This document shows positions 1 through 5,448 of a DNA stretch of 5,448 nucleotides, in pieces. Source of the stretch: Methylobacterium sp. (GTDB lineage Bacteria; Pseudomonadota; Alphaproteobacteria; Rhizobiales; Beijerinckiaceae). Both the position numbers and the translations under genes were made by a program. Location: NCBI GenBank assembly GCA_020252865.1, contig JADCCH010000293.1, positions 1-5,448 on the forward strand. The letters run 5' to 3'. Position 1 is the first letter of the stretch; the number at the start of each line of letters is the position of its first letter. The notes beneath the pieces are model-generated. The model saw nothing but the letters and a program-made list of their open reading frames with translations, was not told the origin of the DNA and ran no database searches.

Positions 1-17
1 CAGGACGAAATGCTGCC

Positions 18-1427
18 ATGAGCGCCGCGCCGAAGACCCTTTATGACAAGATTTTCGACGACCACGTGGTGGATCGCCAGCCGGACGGCACCTGCCTCCT
101 CTATATCGACCGGCATCTTGTGCACGAGGTCACCTCGCCCCAGGCCTTCGAGGGCCTGCGCATGACCGGCCGCCCGGTGCGCGCGCCGCAGAAAACCCTC
201 GCGGTGGTGGACCACAATGTCCCGACTTCCGATCGCAGCAAGGGTATCGAGGAAGAAGAAAGCCGCATCCAGGTCGAGACACTCGCGCGGAACGCGAAGG
301 ATTTCGGCATCGAATATTATTCCGAGCGCGACAAGCGCCAGGGCATCGTGCACGTCATCGGCCCGGAGCAGGGCTTCACCCTGCCGGGCACGACGATCGT
401 CTGCGGCGACAGCCACACCTCCACCCATGGCGCATTCGGGGCTTTGGCCCATGGCATCGGCACCTCCGAGGTCGAGCATGTGCTGGCGACCCAGACGCTG
501 ATCCAGAAGAAGGCCAGGAACATGCTGGTCGAGGTGAAGGGCAGCCTCGGCAAGGGCGTCACCGCAAAGGACATCGTTCTTGCGATCATCGGCGAGATCG
601 GCACCGCCGGCGGCACCGGCTCGGTGATCGAGTTTTCGGGCTCGGCCATCCGTGACCTCACGATGGAAGGCCGCATGACTGTCTGTAACATGACGATCGA
701 AGGCGGCGCGCGCGCCGGCCTCATCGCGCCGGACGAGAAAACCTTCGAATACCTGAAGGGCCGCCCCAAGGCACCGAAGGGCGCGCATTGGGAGCAGGCG
801 CTGAAATTCTGGGAAACGCTGAAGACCGATGAGGGCGCACATTTCGATCGCGTCGTCACGCTCGATGCGAATAACCTGCCGCCCATCGTCTCCTGGGGCA
901 CCTCGCCCGAGGATGTGGTCTCGATCGCCGGCACCGTGCCCGATCCGGCCGCGATCCCCGACGAGGTGAAACGCCAGTCGAAAGAGCGCGCGCTCTCCTA
1001 TATGGGCCTCACGCCCGGCAGGAAAATGACCGATATCGAGCTCGACGTGGTCTGGATCGGCTCCTGCACCAATGGCCGTATCGAGGATCTGCGCGCGGTG
1101 GCCAAGGTCGTCGAGGGCAAGACCATTTCGAGCCGCCTCGAATACGCGATGATCGTTCCGGGCTCCGGCCTCGTGAAGGAGCAGGCGGAAGCGGAAGGGC
1201 TCGATCGTATCTTCACCGCCGCCGGCTTCCAGTGGCGAGAGCCGGGCTGCTCGATGTGCCTTGGCATGAACCCCGATCAGCTGAAGCCGGGCCAGCGCTG
1301 CGCCTCCACCTCGAATCGCAATTTCGAGGGCCGTCAGGGCTTCAAGGGCCGCACGCATCTCGTCTCGCCGGCCATGGCCGCCGCCGCGGCGATCGCGGGC
1401 CGGTTCGTCGATATCCGGACGTTGTGA
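18..1427 (+). CDS. leuC: 3-isopropylmalate dehydratase, large subunit (LeuC)
   Basis: Large, catalytic [4Fe-4S] subunit of isopropylmalate isomerase. With LeuD it converts 2-isopropylmalate to 3-isopropylmalate by dehydration and rehydration, the second step of leucine synthesis, in the cytoplasm. The 469 residues match the usual length of bacterial LeuC. Aconitase-family signatures are clear: [20 protein letters not shown] at about 129-148, IGSCTNGR at 347-354 and [12 protein letters not shown] at 409-420. Cys350, Cys411 and Cys414 are the expected three cluster ligands. [10 protein letters not shown] at 432-441 is the conserved C-terminal substrate-binding stretch. The ATG at 18 gives the normal N-terminus ([13 protein letters not shown]) and has a weak AGGA at 2-5. 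The stop is immediately followed by an in-frame GTG opening the next ORF. The partner leuD lies about 0.8 kb downstream rather than adjacent. Identification is essentially certain; the promoter lies outside the window. Confidence 0.98.
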   Translation: MSAAPKTLYDKIFDDHVVDRQPDGTCLLYIDRHLVHEVTSPQAFEGLRMTGRPVRAPQKTLAVVDHNVPTSDRSKGIEEEESRIQVETLARNAKDFGIEYYSERDKRQGIVHVIGPEQGFTLPGTTIVCGDSHTSTHGAFGALAHGIGTSEVEHVLATQTLIQKKARNMLVEVKGSLGKGVTAKDIVLAIIGEIGTAGGTGSVIEFSGSAIRDLTMEGRMTVCNMTIEGGARAGLIAPDEKTFEYLKGRPKAPKGAHWEQALKFWETLKTDEGAHFDRVVTLDANNLPPIVSWGTSPEDVVSIAGTVPDPAAIPDEVKRQSKERALSYMGLTPGRKMTDIELDVVWIGSCTNGRIEDLRAVAKVVEGKTISSRLEYAMIVPGSGLVKEQAEAEGLDRIFTAAGFQWREPGCSMCLGMNPDQLKPGQRCASTSNRNFEGRQGFKGRTHLVSPAMAAAAAIAGRFVDIRTL

Positions 1428-1652
1428 GTGAGCAACGAGCCGCGCCCGCCAAAGATGGAACAGGGGGAGGGTTTCCTCTCCTCATCGCTCGCGCGGGCGG
1501 CGGACCACTTCGCCGGGCATGATGCGCTGAAGCAGCATGCCGAGCCGGCGGACCGGATCGAGATCTGGGCCAGAAGGATCGGGCGCGCGCTCTCGCTGAT
1601 CGCTTTCGTGGCGCTGGCATGGTATTTCGGCCATCAATTGAAATGGTGGTGA
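1428..1652 (+). CDS. small hypothetical membrane-anchored protein
   Basis: A 74-residue protein I do not recognise by name. The N-terminal two thirds are hydrophilic. Residues 54-68 (LSLIAFVALAWYFGH) form one hydrophobic segment, preceded by R49, R50 and R53 and ending in LKWW. This suggests a single C-terminal membrane anchor with the N-terminus in the cytoplasm by the positive-inside rule. The start is uncertain. GTG 1428 directly follows the leuC TGA in the same frame and has only a weak GGA at 1417-1419. ATG at 1455 would give 65 residues but lacks a good ribosome binding site. Being flush with leuC and 10 bases before the metallopeptidase, it is probably translated by coupling to leuC. 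It could encode a small accessory membrane protein. No function is inferred. GC-rich codon use resembles its neighbours, which favours a real gene over a spurious ORF. Confidence 0.7.
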   Translation: MSNEPRPPKMEQGEGFLSSSLARAADHFAGHDALKQHAEPADRIEIWARRIGRALSLIAFVALAWYFGHQLKWW

Positions 1653-1662
1653 GTGTCTCTCG

Positions 1663-2094
1663 ATGAGTGCAACGCAGCGTTTTCCCTCGGCCTCCTGGGC
1701 CCCGATGCAGGCGCCGAACCTCGCTGATTTCGAGGAGATGGCCGCGCATGCCTACGAGACGCTGCCGGAGGAATTCCGCAAGCTCTGCGGGCACATCGTC
1801 ATCAAGATCGAAGACTTCCCCGACGAGGAAGTGATCGAGGCGATGGAACTCGAAACGCCCTTCGATATCCTCGGGCTGTTCCATGGCCACGGCCTCACCA
1901 CGGCGGCGGCCATCCAGCATACCGGGCAGGAGCCGAACATGATCTGGCTCTATCGCCGCCCCATCCTCGATTACTGGGCCGAGCATGAGGAAACGCTCGG
2001 CGCCATCATCACCCATGTGCTCATCCATGAGATCGGCCATCATTTCGGCCTCTCCGATGACGACATGGAAAAGATTGAAGCCAAGGCGGGTTAA
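1663..2094 (+). CDS. zincin-like metallopeptidase family protein (COG3824 / PF06262 type)
   Basis: A 143-residue single-domain protein with a minimal zincin fold and no signal peptide or membrane segment, so probably cytoplasmic. The motif HEIGHHFGLSD at 122-132 fits HExxHxxGxxD: His122 and His126 are predicted zinc ligands, Glu123 the catalytic base and Asp132 a likely third ligand. The upstream part, LPEEFRK near 34-40, IVIKIEDFPDEE near 45-56 and ILGLFHGHGL near 69-78, matches what I recall of the small 'minimal metalloprotease' family COG3824. Its substrates are unknown to me. The ATG at 1663 has a GGTGAG at 1648-1653; the ATG at 1705 (Met15) is a possible shorter start. It lies 10 bases after the small membrane ORF, in an apparent transcript with leuC, and its stop is followed three bases later by a palindromic repeat. 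Family assignment is firm; proteolytic activity is inferred. Confidence 0.92.
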   Translation: MSATQRFPSASWAPMQAPNLADFEEMAAHAYETLPEEFRKLCGHIVIKIEDFPDEEVIEAMELETPFDILGLFHGHGLTTAAAIQHTGQEPNMIWLYRRPILDYWAEHEETLGAIITHVLIHEIGHHFGLSDDDMEKIEAKAG

Positions 2095-2097
2095 GGA

Positions 2098-2141
2098 GCA
2101 TTTTCAAGCGAAGTGGACGCCGGTTCGCGTGAAGAAAATGC
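2098..2141. repeat. imperfect palindromic intergenic repeat (alphaproteobacterial type)
   Basis: Outer arms GCATTTTC (2098-2105) and GAAAATGC (2134-2141) are exact reverse complements. Inner arms GCGAA (2108-2112) and TTCGC (2124-2128) also pair. Between inner and outer stems there is an asymmetric internal loop (AA on the left, GTGAA on the right), and the apical loop is 11 bases. The sequence closely resembles, from memory, a short palindromic element found in many copies between genes in rhizobial and related genomes (RIME or Bru-RS-like class). Resemblance may continue to about 2165 through the CGACA...CAAAAACC stretch. It starts three bases after the metallopeptidase stop, a typical 3' UTR position. 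The hairpin is seen directly; the repetitive nature is recalled knowledge and cannot be verified from one copy. Confidence 0.7.
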
Positions 2142-2160
2142 GACAGACGCAAAAACCAGT

Positions 2161-2177
2161 CGCTCCACTCTGGGGCG
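2161..2177 (+). other. small hairpin in the leuD leader
   Basis: CGCTCC (2161-2166) and GGGGCG (2172-2177) can pair over six positions with one G-T wobble and a 5-base loop. CCAG (2156-2159) and CTGG (2170-2173) offer a competing weaker pairing. No run of T follows, so it is not a convincing terminator. It may be the tail of the adjacent palindromic repeat, or chance in GC-rich DNA. Confidence 0.25.
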
Positions 2178-2194
2178 CAAAACACAACTGAGAC

Positions 2195-2200
2195 GGAAAG
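2195..2200 (+). promoter_or_regulatory. ribosome binding site fixing the leuD start
   Basis: GGAAAG lies 8 bases before ATG 2209. This supports MQPFTTL as the real N-terminus and argues against the in-frame GTG at 2113, which lies in the loop of the palindromic repeat and would add 32 non-conserved residues. Confidence 0.7.
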
Positions 2201-2208
2201 CACGCTCC

Positions 2209-2814
2209 ATGCAGCCCTTCACCACCCTCACTTCCACCCCGGCGCCGCTGAAAGTGGTCAATGTCGATACCGACATGATCATCCCCAAGCAGTTCCTGAA
2301 GACGATCAAGCGCACCGGCCTCGGCGTCGCGCTGTTCTCCGAGATGCGCTACAATGAAGATGGCAGCGAGAACCGGGATTTCGTGCTGAACAAGCCGGCT
2401 TACCGGAAGAGCGAGATCCTGATCGCCGGCGACAATTTCGGCTGCGGCTCCTCCCGCGAGCATGCCCCGTGGGCTTTGCTCGATTTCGGCATCCGCTGCG
2501 TGATTTCCACGAGCTTCGCCGACATTTTCTACAATAACTGCTTCAAGAACGGCATCCTGCCGATCACGGTCAGCCAGGAGGACCTCGACAAGCTGTTTGA
2601 CGACGCCGATCGCGGCTCGAACGCGACGCTGACGGTTGATCTCGCTAAGCAGGAGATCAAGGGCCCGGATGGCGGCACGGTGAAGTTCGAGATCGACTCC
2701 TTCCGCAAGAAGTGCCTGATGGAAGGCCTCGACGATATCGGGCTGACCATGGTGAAGAAGGCCTCGATCGATGCCTATGAAGCCAGGGCGAAGGAGAGCC
2801 GCGCCTGGCTGTAA
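2209..2814 (+). CDS. leuD: 3-isopropylmalate dehydratase, small subunit (LeuD)
   Basis: Small 'swivel' subunit that completes the isopropylmalate isomerase active site with LeuC. The 201 residues are the normal length for proteobacterial LeuD. Diagnostic stretches are [13 protein letters not shown] at 18-30, [17 protein letters not shown] at 74-90 (the substrate-recognition region with the GCGSSREHA signature) and [14 protein letters not shown] at 102-115. The chosen ATG gives the family-typical MQPFTTL start and has GGAAAG 8 bases upstream. Its partner leuC is separated by two unrelated small genes and a repeat, so the two subunits of one heterodimer may be made from a long shared transcript or from separate promoters. 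I see no clear promoter in the 114-bp gap. Identification is essentially certain. Confidence 0.98.
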   Translation: MQPFTTLTSTPAPLKVVNVDTDMIIPKQFLKTIKRTGLGVALFSEMRYNEDGSENRDFVLNKPAYRKSEILIAGDNFGCGSSREHAPWALLDFGIRCVISTSFADIFYNNCFKNGILPITVSQEDLDKLFDDADRGSNATLTVDLAKQEIKGPDGGTVKFEIDSFRKKCLMEGLDDIGLTMVKKASIDAYEARAKESRAWL

Positions 2815-2827
2815 TTCTGCCGGCTGG

Positions 2828-2859
2828 TTGATCTCCCTTAACCATGATCGCCCTATTTT
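2828..2859 (+). promoter_or_regulatory. candidate promoter for the lytic transglycosylase gene
   Basis: TTGATC (2828-2833) resembles a -35 box. After an 18-base spacer an AT-rich CCTATTTT (2852-2859) could serve as the -10. This would place transcription start about 20-25 bases before the chosen ATG. The -10 match is only partial, so this is a visual prediction. Its position in the 73-bp gap after leuD fits an independent promoter. Confidence 0.4.
2838..2845 (+). promoter_or_regulatory. CtrA-like half-site TTAACCAT
   Basis: The 8-mer TTAACCAT matches the shorter motif reported for the cell-cycle regulator CtrA in Caulobacter-type alphaproteobacteria. It lies between the candidate -35 and -10 boxes, where a bound regulator would be expected to affect transcription. 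TTAA-containing words are rare in this GC-rich window and I see this 8-mer only once. The second TTAA half of the full TTAA-N7-TTAA site is absent, so binding is a hypothesis. Confidence 0.35.
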
Positions 2860-2874
2860 CGCGCGCATGTTGCC

Positions 2875-2878
2875 GGAG
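2875..2878 (+). promoter_or_regulatory. ribosome binding site deciding the transglycosylase start
   Basis: GGAG sits 9 bases before ATG 2888, which yields a clean signal peptide. The alternative in-frame ATG at 2867 would add seven residues (MLPENPA) and has no good Shine-Dalgarno. The ATG at 2771 lies inside leuD and upstream of the candidate promoter. Confidence 0.65.
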
Positions 2879-2887
2879 AATCCCGCC

Positions 2888-4057
2888 ATGCGCGCTTTTT
2901 CTTTGTCCGTTGCCTTGCTGATCTCCGCCGCGAGCACCGCTTCGGCGGATTTCGCCGCCTGCATGGCCTCCCTGCGCTCCGCCGCGACCGCGGCCGGCGT
3001 GCCCGGCGCGACCTTCGACCGCGTGATGCGCGGCATCGAGCCGGATATGCGCGTGATCGAGCTGATGCAGAACCAGCCGGAGTTCAAGACGCCGATCTGG
3101 GATTACCTCGCCACGCTCGTGGACGAGCAGAAGGTGAGCGAGGGCCGCGCGCTCCTCCAGAAGCACGCTTCGCTGCTTTCGCGCATCGAGCAGGCCTATG
3201 GGGTCGATCGCCATACGGTCGTCGCGGTCTGGGGTGTCGAAAGCGATTACGGCAACATCTCGGGCGGCCGCTTTCTGCCGCAGGCGCTCTCCACCGCCGC
3301 ATGCTTCGGCCCCCGCAGGCGCGAATTCTTTCGCGGTGAGCTGATTTCCACGCTGAAAATCATCGAGCGCGGCGACCTCGCGGCCGAGAAACTGCGCGGC
3401 TCCTGGGCCGGTGCCTTCGGCCATACGCAATTCATTCCCTCCACCTATCTGCGCCTCGCGGTGGATTTCGACGGCGACGGCAAGCGCGACCTCGTGGATT
3501 CCATCCCCGATGCGCTGGCTTCCACCGCGAATTATCTCAAGCGCTCCGGCTGGATCACCGGCGCGAGCTGGGGCTATGAGGTCAAGGTGCCCTCGGGCTA
3601 TGCCGGCGCCTCGGGACGCACGAACAAGGCGACGGTGGATTCCTGGGCCTCGCGCGGCATCACGCGGCTCGATGGTTCGTTGGTCTCGGGCCTGCCGGCC
3701 GCCGGCCTCCTTCTCCCGGCCGGCCGCAATGGCCCGGCCTTCCTCGTGACGCGGAATTTCGATGCGGCCTATGCCTATAATGCCGCAGAAAGCTATGCGC
3801 TGGCGATTTCCGTGCTCTCCGATCGGTTGCGCGGCCGCGCTGGCATTCGCACCCCCTGGCCCACGGATGATCGCGGTCTCTCGCGCGCCGAACGGAAGAT
3901 GCTGCAGGAGCGGCTGATCGCGCGGGGCTATGATGTCGGCCAACCCGATGGGGCGATCGGCCCAATGACGCGCGCGGCCATCCGGGAAGTCGAGGCGAAG
4001 CTGGGCCTGCCGCAGACCGGTCGCGCCGGCGGCAAGGTCTTCGACGCATTGCGGTAA
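2888..4057 (+). CDS. exported lytic murein transglycosylase, MltB/SLT_2 family with C-terminal peptidoglycan-binding domain
   Basis: A periplasmic enzyme predicted to cleave the MurNAc-GlcNAc bond of peptidoglycan, leaving 1,6-anhydroMurNAc ends, in wall remodelling. From ATG 2888 it has 389 residues. Residues 1-20 form a signal peptide (hydrophobic core LSVALLISA, AxA site ASA before Asp21). There is no lipobox, so it is soluble rather than a lipoprotein like E. coli MltB. The SLT_2 domain spans about 22-315. VWGVESDYG at 114-122 carries the predicted catalytic Glu118. GAFGHTQFIPSTY (175-187) is the family active-site stretch. DFDGDGKRD (193-201) is an EF-hand-like metal loop as in Slt35. 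Cys25 and Cys139 could form a disulfide. A peptidoglycan-binding_1 domain covers about 331-389 (GQPDGAIGPMTRAAI at 351-365). It has its own candidate promoter and sits between leuD and leuB without an evident metabolic link. Family is certain; the precise paralogue is not. Confidence 0.95.
   Translation: MRAFSLSVALLISAASTASADFAACMASLRSAATAAGVPGATFDRVMRGIEPDMRVIELMQNQPEFKTPIWDYLATLVDEQKVSEGRALLQKHASLLSRIEQAYGVDRHTVVAVWGVESDYGNISGGRFLPQALSTAACFGPRRREFFRGELISTLKIIERGDLAAEKLRGSWAGAFGHTQFIPSTYLRLAVDFDGDGKRDLVDSIPDALASTANYLKRSGWITGASWGYEVKVPSGYAGASGRTNKATVDSWASRGITRLDGSLVSGLPAAGLLLPAGRNGPAFLVTRNFDAAYAYNAAESYALAISVLSDRLRGRAGIRTPWPTDDRGLSRAERKMLQERLIARGYDVGQPDGAIGPMTRAAIREVEAKLGLPQTGRAGGKVFDALR
3694..3724 (+). 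repeat. intragenic GC-rich tandem 7-mer and hairpin
   Basis: GCCGGCC occurs twice in tandem (3694-3700 and 3701-3707). The second copy pairs perfectly with GGCCGGC at 3718-3724 around a pyrimidine-rich 10-base loop. It encodes a Pro-Ala-Gly-Leu stretch (about residues 270-279) in the transglycosylase. It may merely reflect GC-rich codon choice. Confidence 0.4.
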
Positions 4058-4144
4058 GCGCTGGCAGCGGAAACGGCATTCGCGATCCCGCCGGAACGGC
4101 TGTCTCAAGTTGAAAAATTCGAAGTAGGAACGCACGGATCGGCG

Positions 4145-4153
4145 TGGTATACC
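4145..4153 (+). promoter_or_regulatory. candidate extended -10 promoter for leuB
   Basis: TGG followed by TATACC (4148-4153) fits an extended -10 element (TGn-TATAAT-like). The region 16-18 bases upstream has no good -35; TTGAAA at 4110-4115 is too far away to pair with it. If used, the leuB 5' UTR would be roughly 150 bases. Weak visual prediction. Confidence 0.3.
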
Positions 4154-4265
4154 GCCGACTTTCCGGACGGAGCCATCCCGCAACCCCTTGCCTTTCCTAT
4201 CGAAAGACGGGTTGTACCGCATGGCCCGGCCCTGTAGTCAGCATCAACTGTCACATTCGCGAAAT

Positions 4266-4287
4266 CCGGCCCACGCAAAACGGCCGG
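4266..4287 (+). other. GC stem-loop upstream of the leuB ribosome binding site
   Basis: CCGGCC (4266-4271) pairs perfectly with GGCCGG (4282-4287) around a 10-base loop, ending 8 bases before the Shine-Dalgarno. No T-run follows, so it is not a typical terminator. An identical CCGGCC at 4226-4231 could compete for the same partner. It could affect leuB expression or be chance pairing. Confidence 0.35.
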
Positions 4288-4295
4288 CAAGCTTG

Positions 4296-4302
4296 AAAGG
4301 GG
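4296..4302 (+). promoter_or_regulatory. strong leuB ribosome binding site
   Basis: AAAGGGG lies 6 bases before ATG 4309. It is the strongest ribosome binding site in the window and fixes the leuB start. Confidence 0.75.
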
Positions 4303-4308
4303 TTCACC

Positions 4309-5418
4309 ATGGCGTCCTTCAATCTTCTGCTCCTCCCGGGCGATGGCATCGGCCCGGAGGTGGCCCACGAGGTGAAAAAGGTCACCGCCTTCCTTGATCG
4401 CGCGGGCATTGCGAAATTCGAGACCGAGACCGATCTCGTCGGCGGCTCGGCCTTTGACGCGCATGGCGTCGCGATCACCGATGCCGCGATGTCGCGGGCG
4501 CAAGCCGCGGATGCCGTGCTGTTCGGCGCGGTGGGCGGCCCGAAATGGGCGGATGTGCCCTACCATGCGCGGCCCGAAGCCGGCCTGCTGCGCCTGCGCA
4601 AGGAGATGGCGCTTTTCGCCAATCTCCGCCCGGCCGTCTGCTATCCGGCTCTGGCCGATGCCTCCTCGCTGAAGCGCGAGATCGTCGAAGGGCTCGACAT
4701 CCTGATCGTGCGTGAGCTGACCGGCGGCGTCTATTTCGGCGAGCCGAAGGAAATCGTGACGCTGGAGAATGGCGAGAAACGCGCGGTGGATACGCAGGTC
4801 TACACCACGCATGAGATCGAGCGCATCGCGCGTGTCGCCTTCGATCTCGCGAAGGTCCGCCGGAAGAAGGTGACTTCGAGCGAGAAGCACAACGTGATGC
4901 GCTCGGGCGTGCTGTGGAAGGAAGTGGTCACGAAGGTCGGCAAGACGGAATATCCGGATATCGAGCTCGAACATCACCTCGCGGATGCCTGCGGCATGCA
5001 GCTCGTGCGCTGGCCCAAGCAATATGACGTGATCGTCTGCGACAACCTCTTCGGCGACATGCTCTCGGATGTGGCGGCGATGCTCACCGGCTCGCTCGGC
5101 ATGCTGCCCTCGGCCTCGCTCGGCGCGCCCGATGCCAGGACCGGCAAGCGCAAGGCACTCTACGAGCCGGTGCATGGTTCCGCGCCGGACATCGCCGGAA
5201 AGGGCCTCGCGAACCCGATCGCGATGATCGGCTCCTTCGCCATGGCGTTACGCTATTCCTGCGGCCTCACGGAGGCAGCGGATCTCGTGGACAAGGCGAT
5301 CGCCGATGTGCTCGCGAGCGGCATCCGCACCCGCGACATCGCGCCGAAGGGCGTGAACGCCGTCGGCACGACCGAGATGGGCGATGCGATCGTGAAGGCG
5401 CTGCAGCGCCTCACCTGA
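4309..5418 (+). CDS. leuB: 3-isopropylmalate dehydrogenase (LeuB)
   Basis: NAD-dependent dehydrogenase that oxidises and decarboxylates 3-isopropylmalate to 4-methyl-2-oxopentanoate, the third step of leucine synthesis, in the cytoplasm. The 369 residues fit the proteobacterial family. [11 protein letters not shown] at 8-18 is the N-terminal signature. By alignment from memory with Thermus LeuB, substrate-binding arginines are Arg97, Arg107 and Arg135. [13 protein letters not shown] (134-146) contains Tyr142, and SEKHNV (191-196) contains catalytic Lys193. Acidic metal ligands are Asp226, Asp250 and Asp254; the last two lie in [13 protein letters not shown] (246-258). [14 protein letters not shown] (286-299) is the cofactor-binding loop. 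Loop residues typical of isopropylmalate rather than isocitrate or tartrate dehydrogenases support the assignment. It has its own long leader, so it may be transcribed apart from leuD. Identification is essentially certain. Confidence 0.98.
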   Translation: MASFNLLLLPGDGIGPEVAHEVKKVTAFLDRAGIAKFETETDLVGGSAFDAHGVAITDAAMSRAQAADAVLFGAVGGPKWADVPYHARPEAGLLRLRKEMALFANLRPAVCYPALADASSLKREIVEGLDILIVRELTGGVYFGEPKEIVTLENGEKRAVDTQVYTTHEIERIARVAFDLAKVRRKKVTSSEKHNVMRSGVLWKEVVTKVGKTEYPDIELEHHLADACGMQLVRWPKQYDVIVCDNLFGDMLSDVAAMLTGSLGMLPSASLGAPDARTGKRKALYEPVHGSAPDIAGKGLANPIAMIGSFAMALRYSCGLTEAADLVDKAIADVLASGIRTRDIAPKGVNAVGTTEMGDAIVKALQRLT

Positions 5419-5448
5419 GGCATGCACATCCCGGAAGCACGCAAACCG

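Larger units (their letters stand above)
4058..4308 (+). other. non-coding leader between the transglycosylase gene and leuB
   Basis: These 251 bases hold no ORF that looks protein-like, and codon-like GC bias stops after 4057. I see no strong rho-independent terminator with a T-run after the transglycosylase. CTTTC (4192-4196) and GAAAG (4202-4206) form a weak stem. No leader peptide with a run of Leu codons is visible, so classical ribosome-mediated leucine attenuation is not supported. The region contains the candidate extended -10 and the GC stems listed separately, and is long enough for a promoter and 5' UTR serving leuB. Confidence 0.6.

Noticed and set aside
2113..2208. N-terminal extension of LeuD starting at GTG 2113
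   Set aside because: It begins in the loop of the palindromic repeat, adds 32 polar residues unlike any LeuD, and the ATG at 2209 has a good ribosome binding site and the family N-terminus.
4058..4071. GCGCTGGCAGCGG as a terminator after the transglycosylase gene
   Set aside because: The stem is only four pairs with a three-base loop and is not followed by a T-run.
4093..4131. GGAAC motifs (4093 and 4127) as possible EcfG-type general stress promoter -35 boxes
   Set aside because: No CGTT-type -10 lies 16-17 bases downstream of either one.
2657..4222. Long 521-codon open frame on the minus strand opposite the transglycosylase gene
   Set aside because: It is antisense to leuD and to a clear SLT_2 protein, its translation is Arg/Gly/Ala-rich and low in recognisable motifs, and such frames are common opposite GC-rich genes.
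4188..4397. Possible leuB leader peptide on the + strand
   Set aside because: The frame has no cluster of Leu codons, overlaps the leuB start and runs on into it, and lacks a ribosome binding site.
4105..5175. 356-codon open frame on the minus strand opposite leuB
   Set aside because: Fully overlaps a certain leuB; the His/Arg/Ala-rich translation is a typical complement shadow.
5422..5448. ATG at 5422 as the start of a following gene
   Set aside because: Only nine codons are visible before the window ends and the TGAGG upstream is too close to act as a ribosome binding site.

Overview
The window carries six genes, all on the + strand, with short intergenic gaps. Three encode leucine biosynthesis enzymes: leuC, leuD and leuB. 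Between them lie a 74-codon membrane-anchored hypothetical protein, a small zincin-type metallopeptidase and an exported MltB-type lytic transglycosylase. High GC, strong GC3 bias, the protein sequences, a palindromic intergenic repeat that I recall from rhizobial-type genomes, and a CtrA-like 8-mer together suggest an alphaproteobacterium, most likely of the order Hyphomicrobiales (Rhizobiales). I cannot assign a genus from sequence alone.

Layout. Positions 18-1427 hold leuC. A GTG-started small ORF (1428-1652) abuts its stop, and 10 bases later comes a metallopeptidase (1663-2094), so these three look co-transcribed. A 114-bp gap follows, starting with an imperfect palindrome (2098-2141) of the kind repeated in alphaproteobacterial genomes. 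Then leuD (2209-2814). A 73-bp gap holds a candidate promoter with an embedded TTAACCAT box ahead of the lytic transglycosylase (2888-4057). A 251-bp non-coding leader with a candidate extended -10 and GC-rich stems precedes leuB (4309-5418). The last 30 bases show no supportable gene.

Function. LeuC and LeuD are the large and small subunits of isopropylmalate isomerase, which converts 2-isopropylmalate to 3-isopropylmalate. LeuB then oxidises and decarboxylates that product to the 2-keto precursor of leucine. leuA is not in the window. The transglycosylase acts on peptidoglycan in the periplasm and has no obvious link to leucine. The roles of the small membrane protein and the metallopeptidase are unknown.

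I found no evidence of a novel defence, mobile or RNA-guided system. This is an ordinary chromosomal housekeeping region. The points worth a second look are the intergenic repeat, the possible CtrA control of the transglycosylase, the in-frame junction between leuC and the small ORF, and the structure of the leuB leader.
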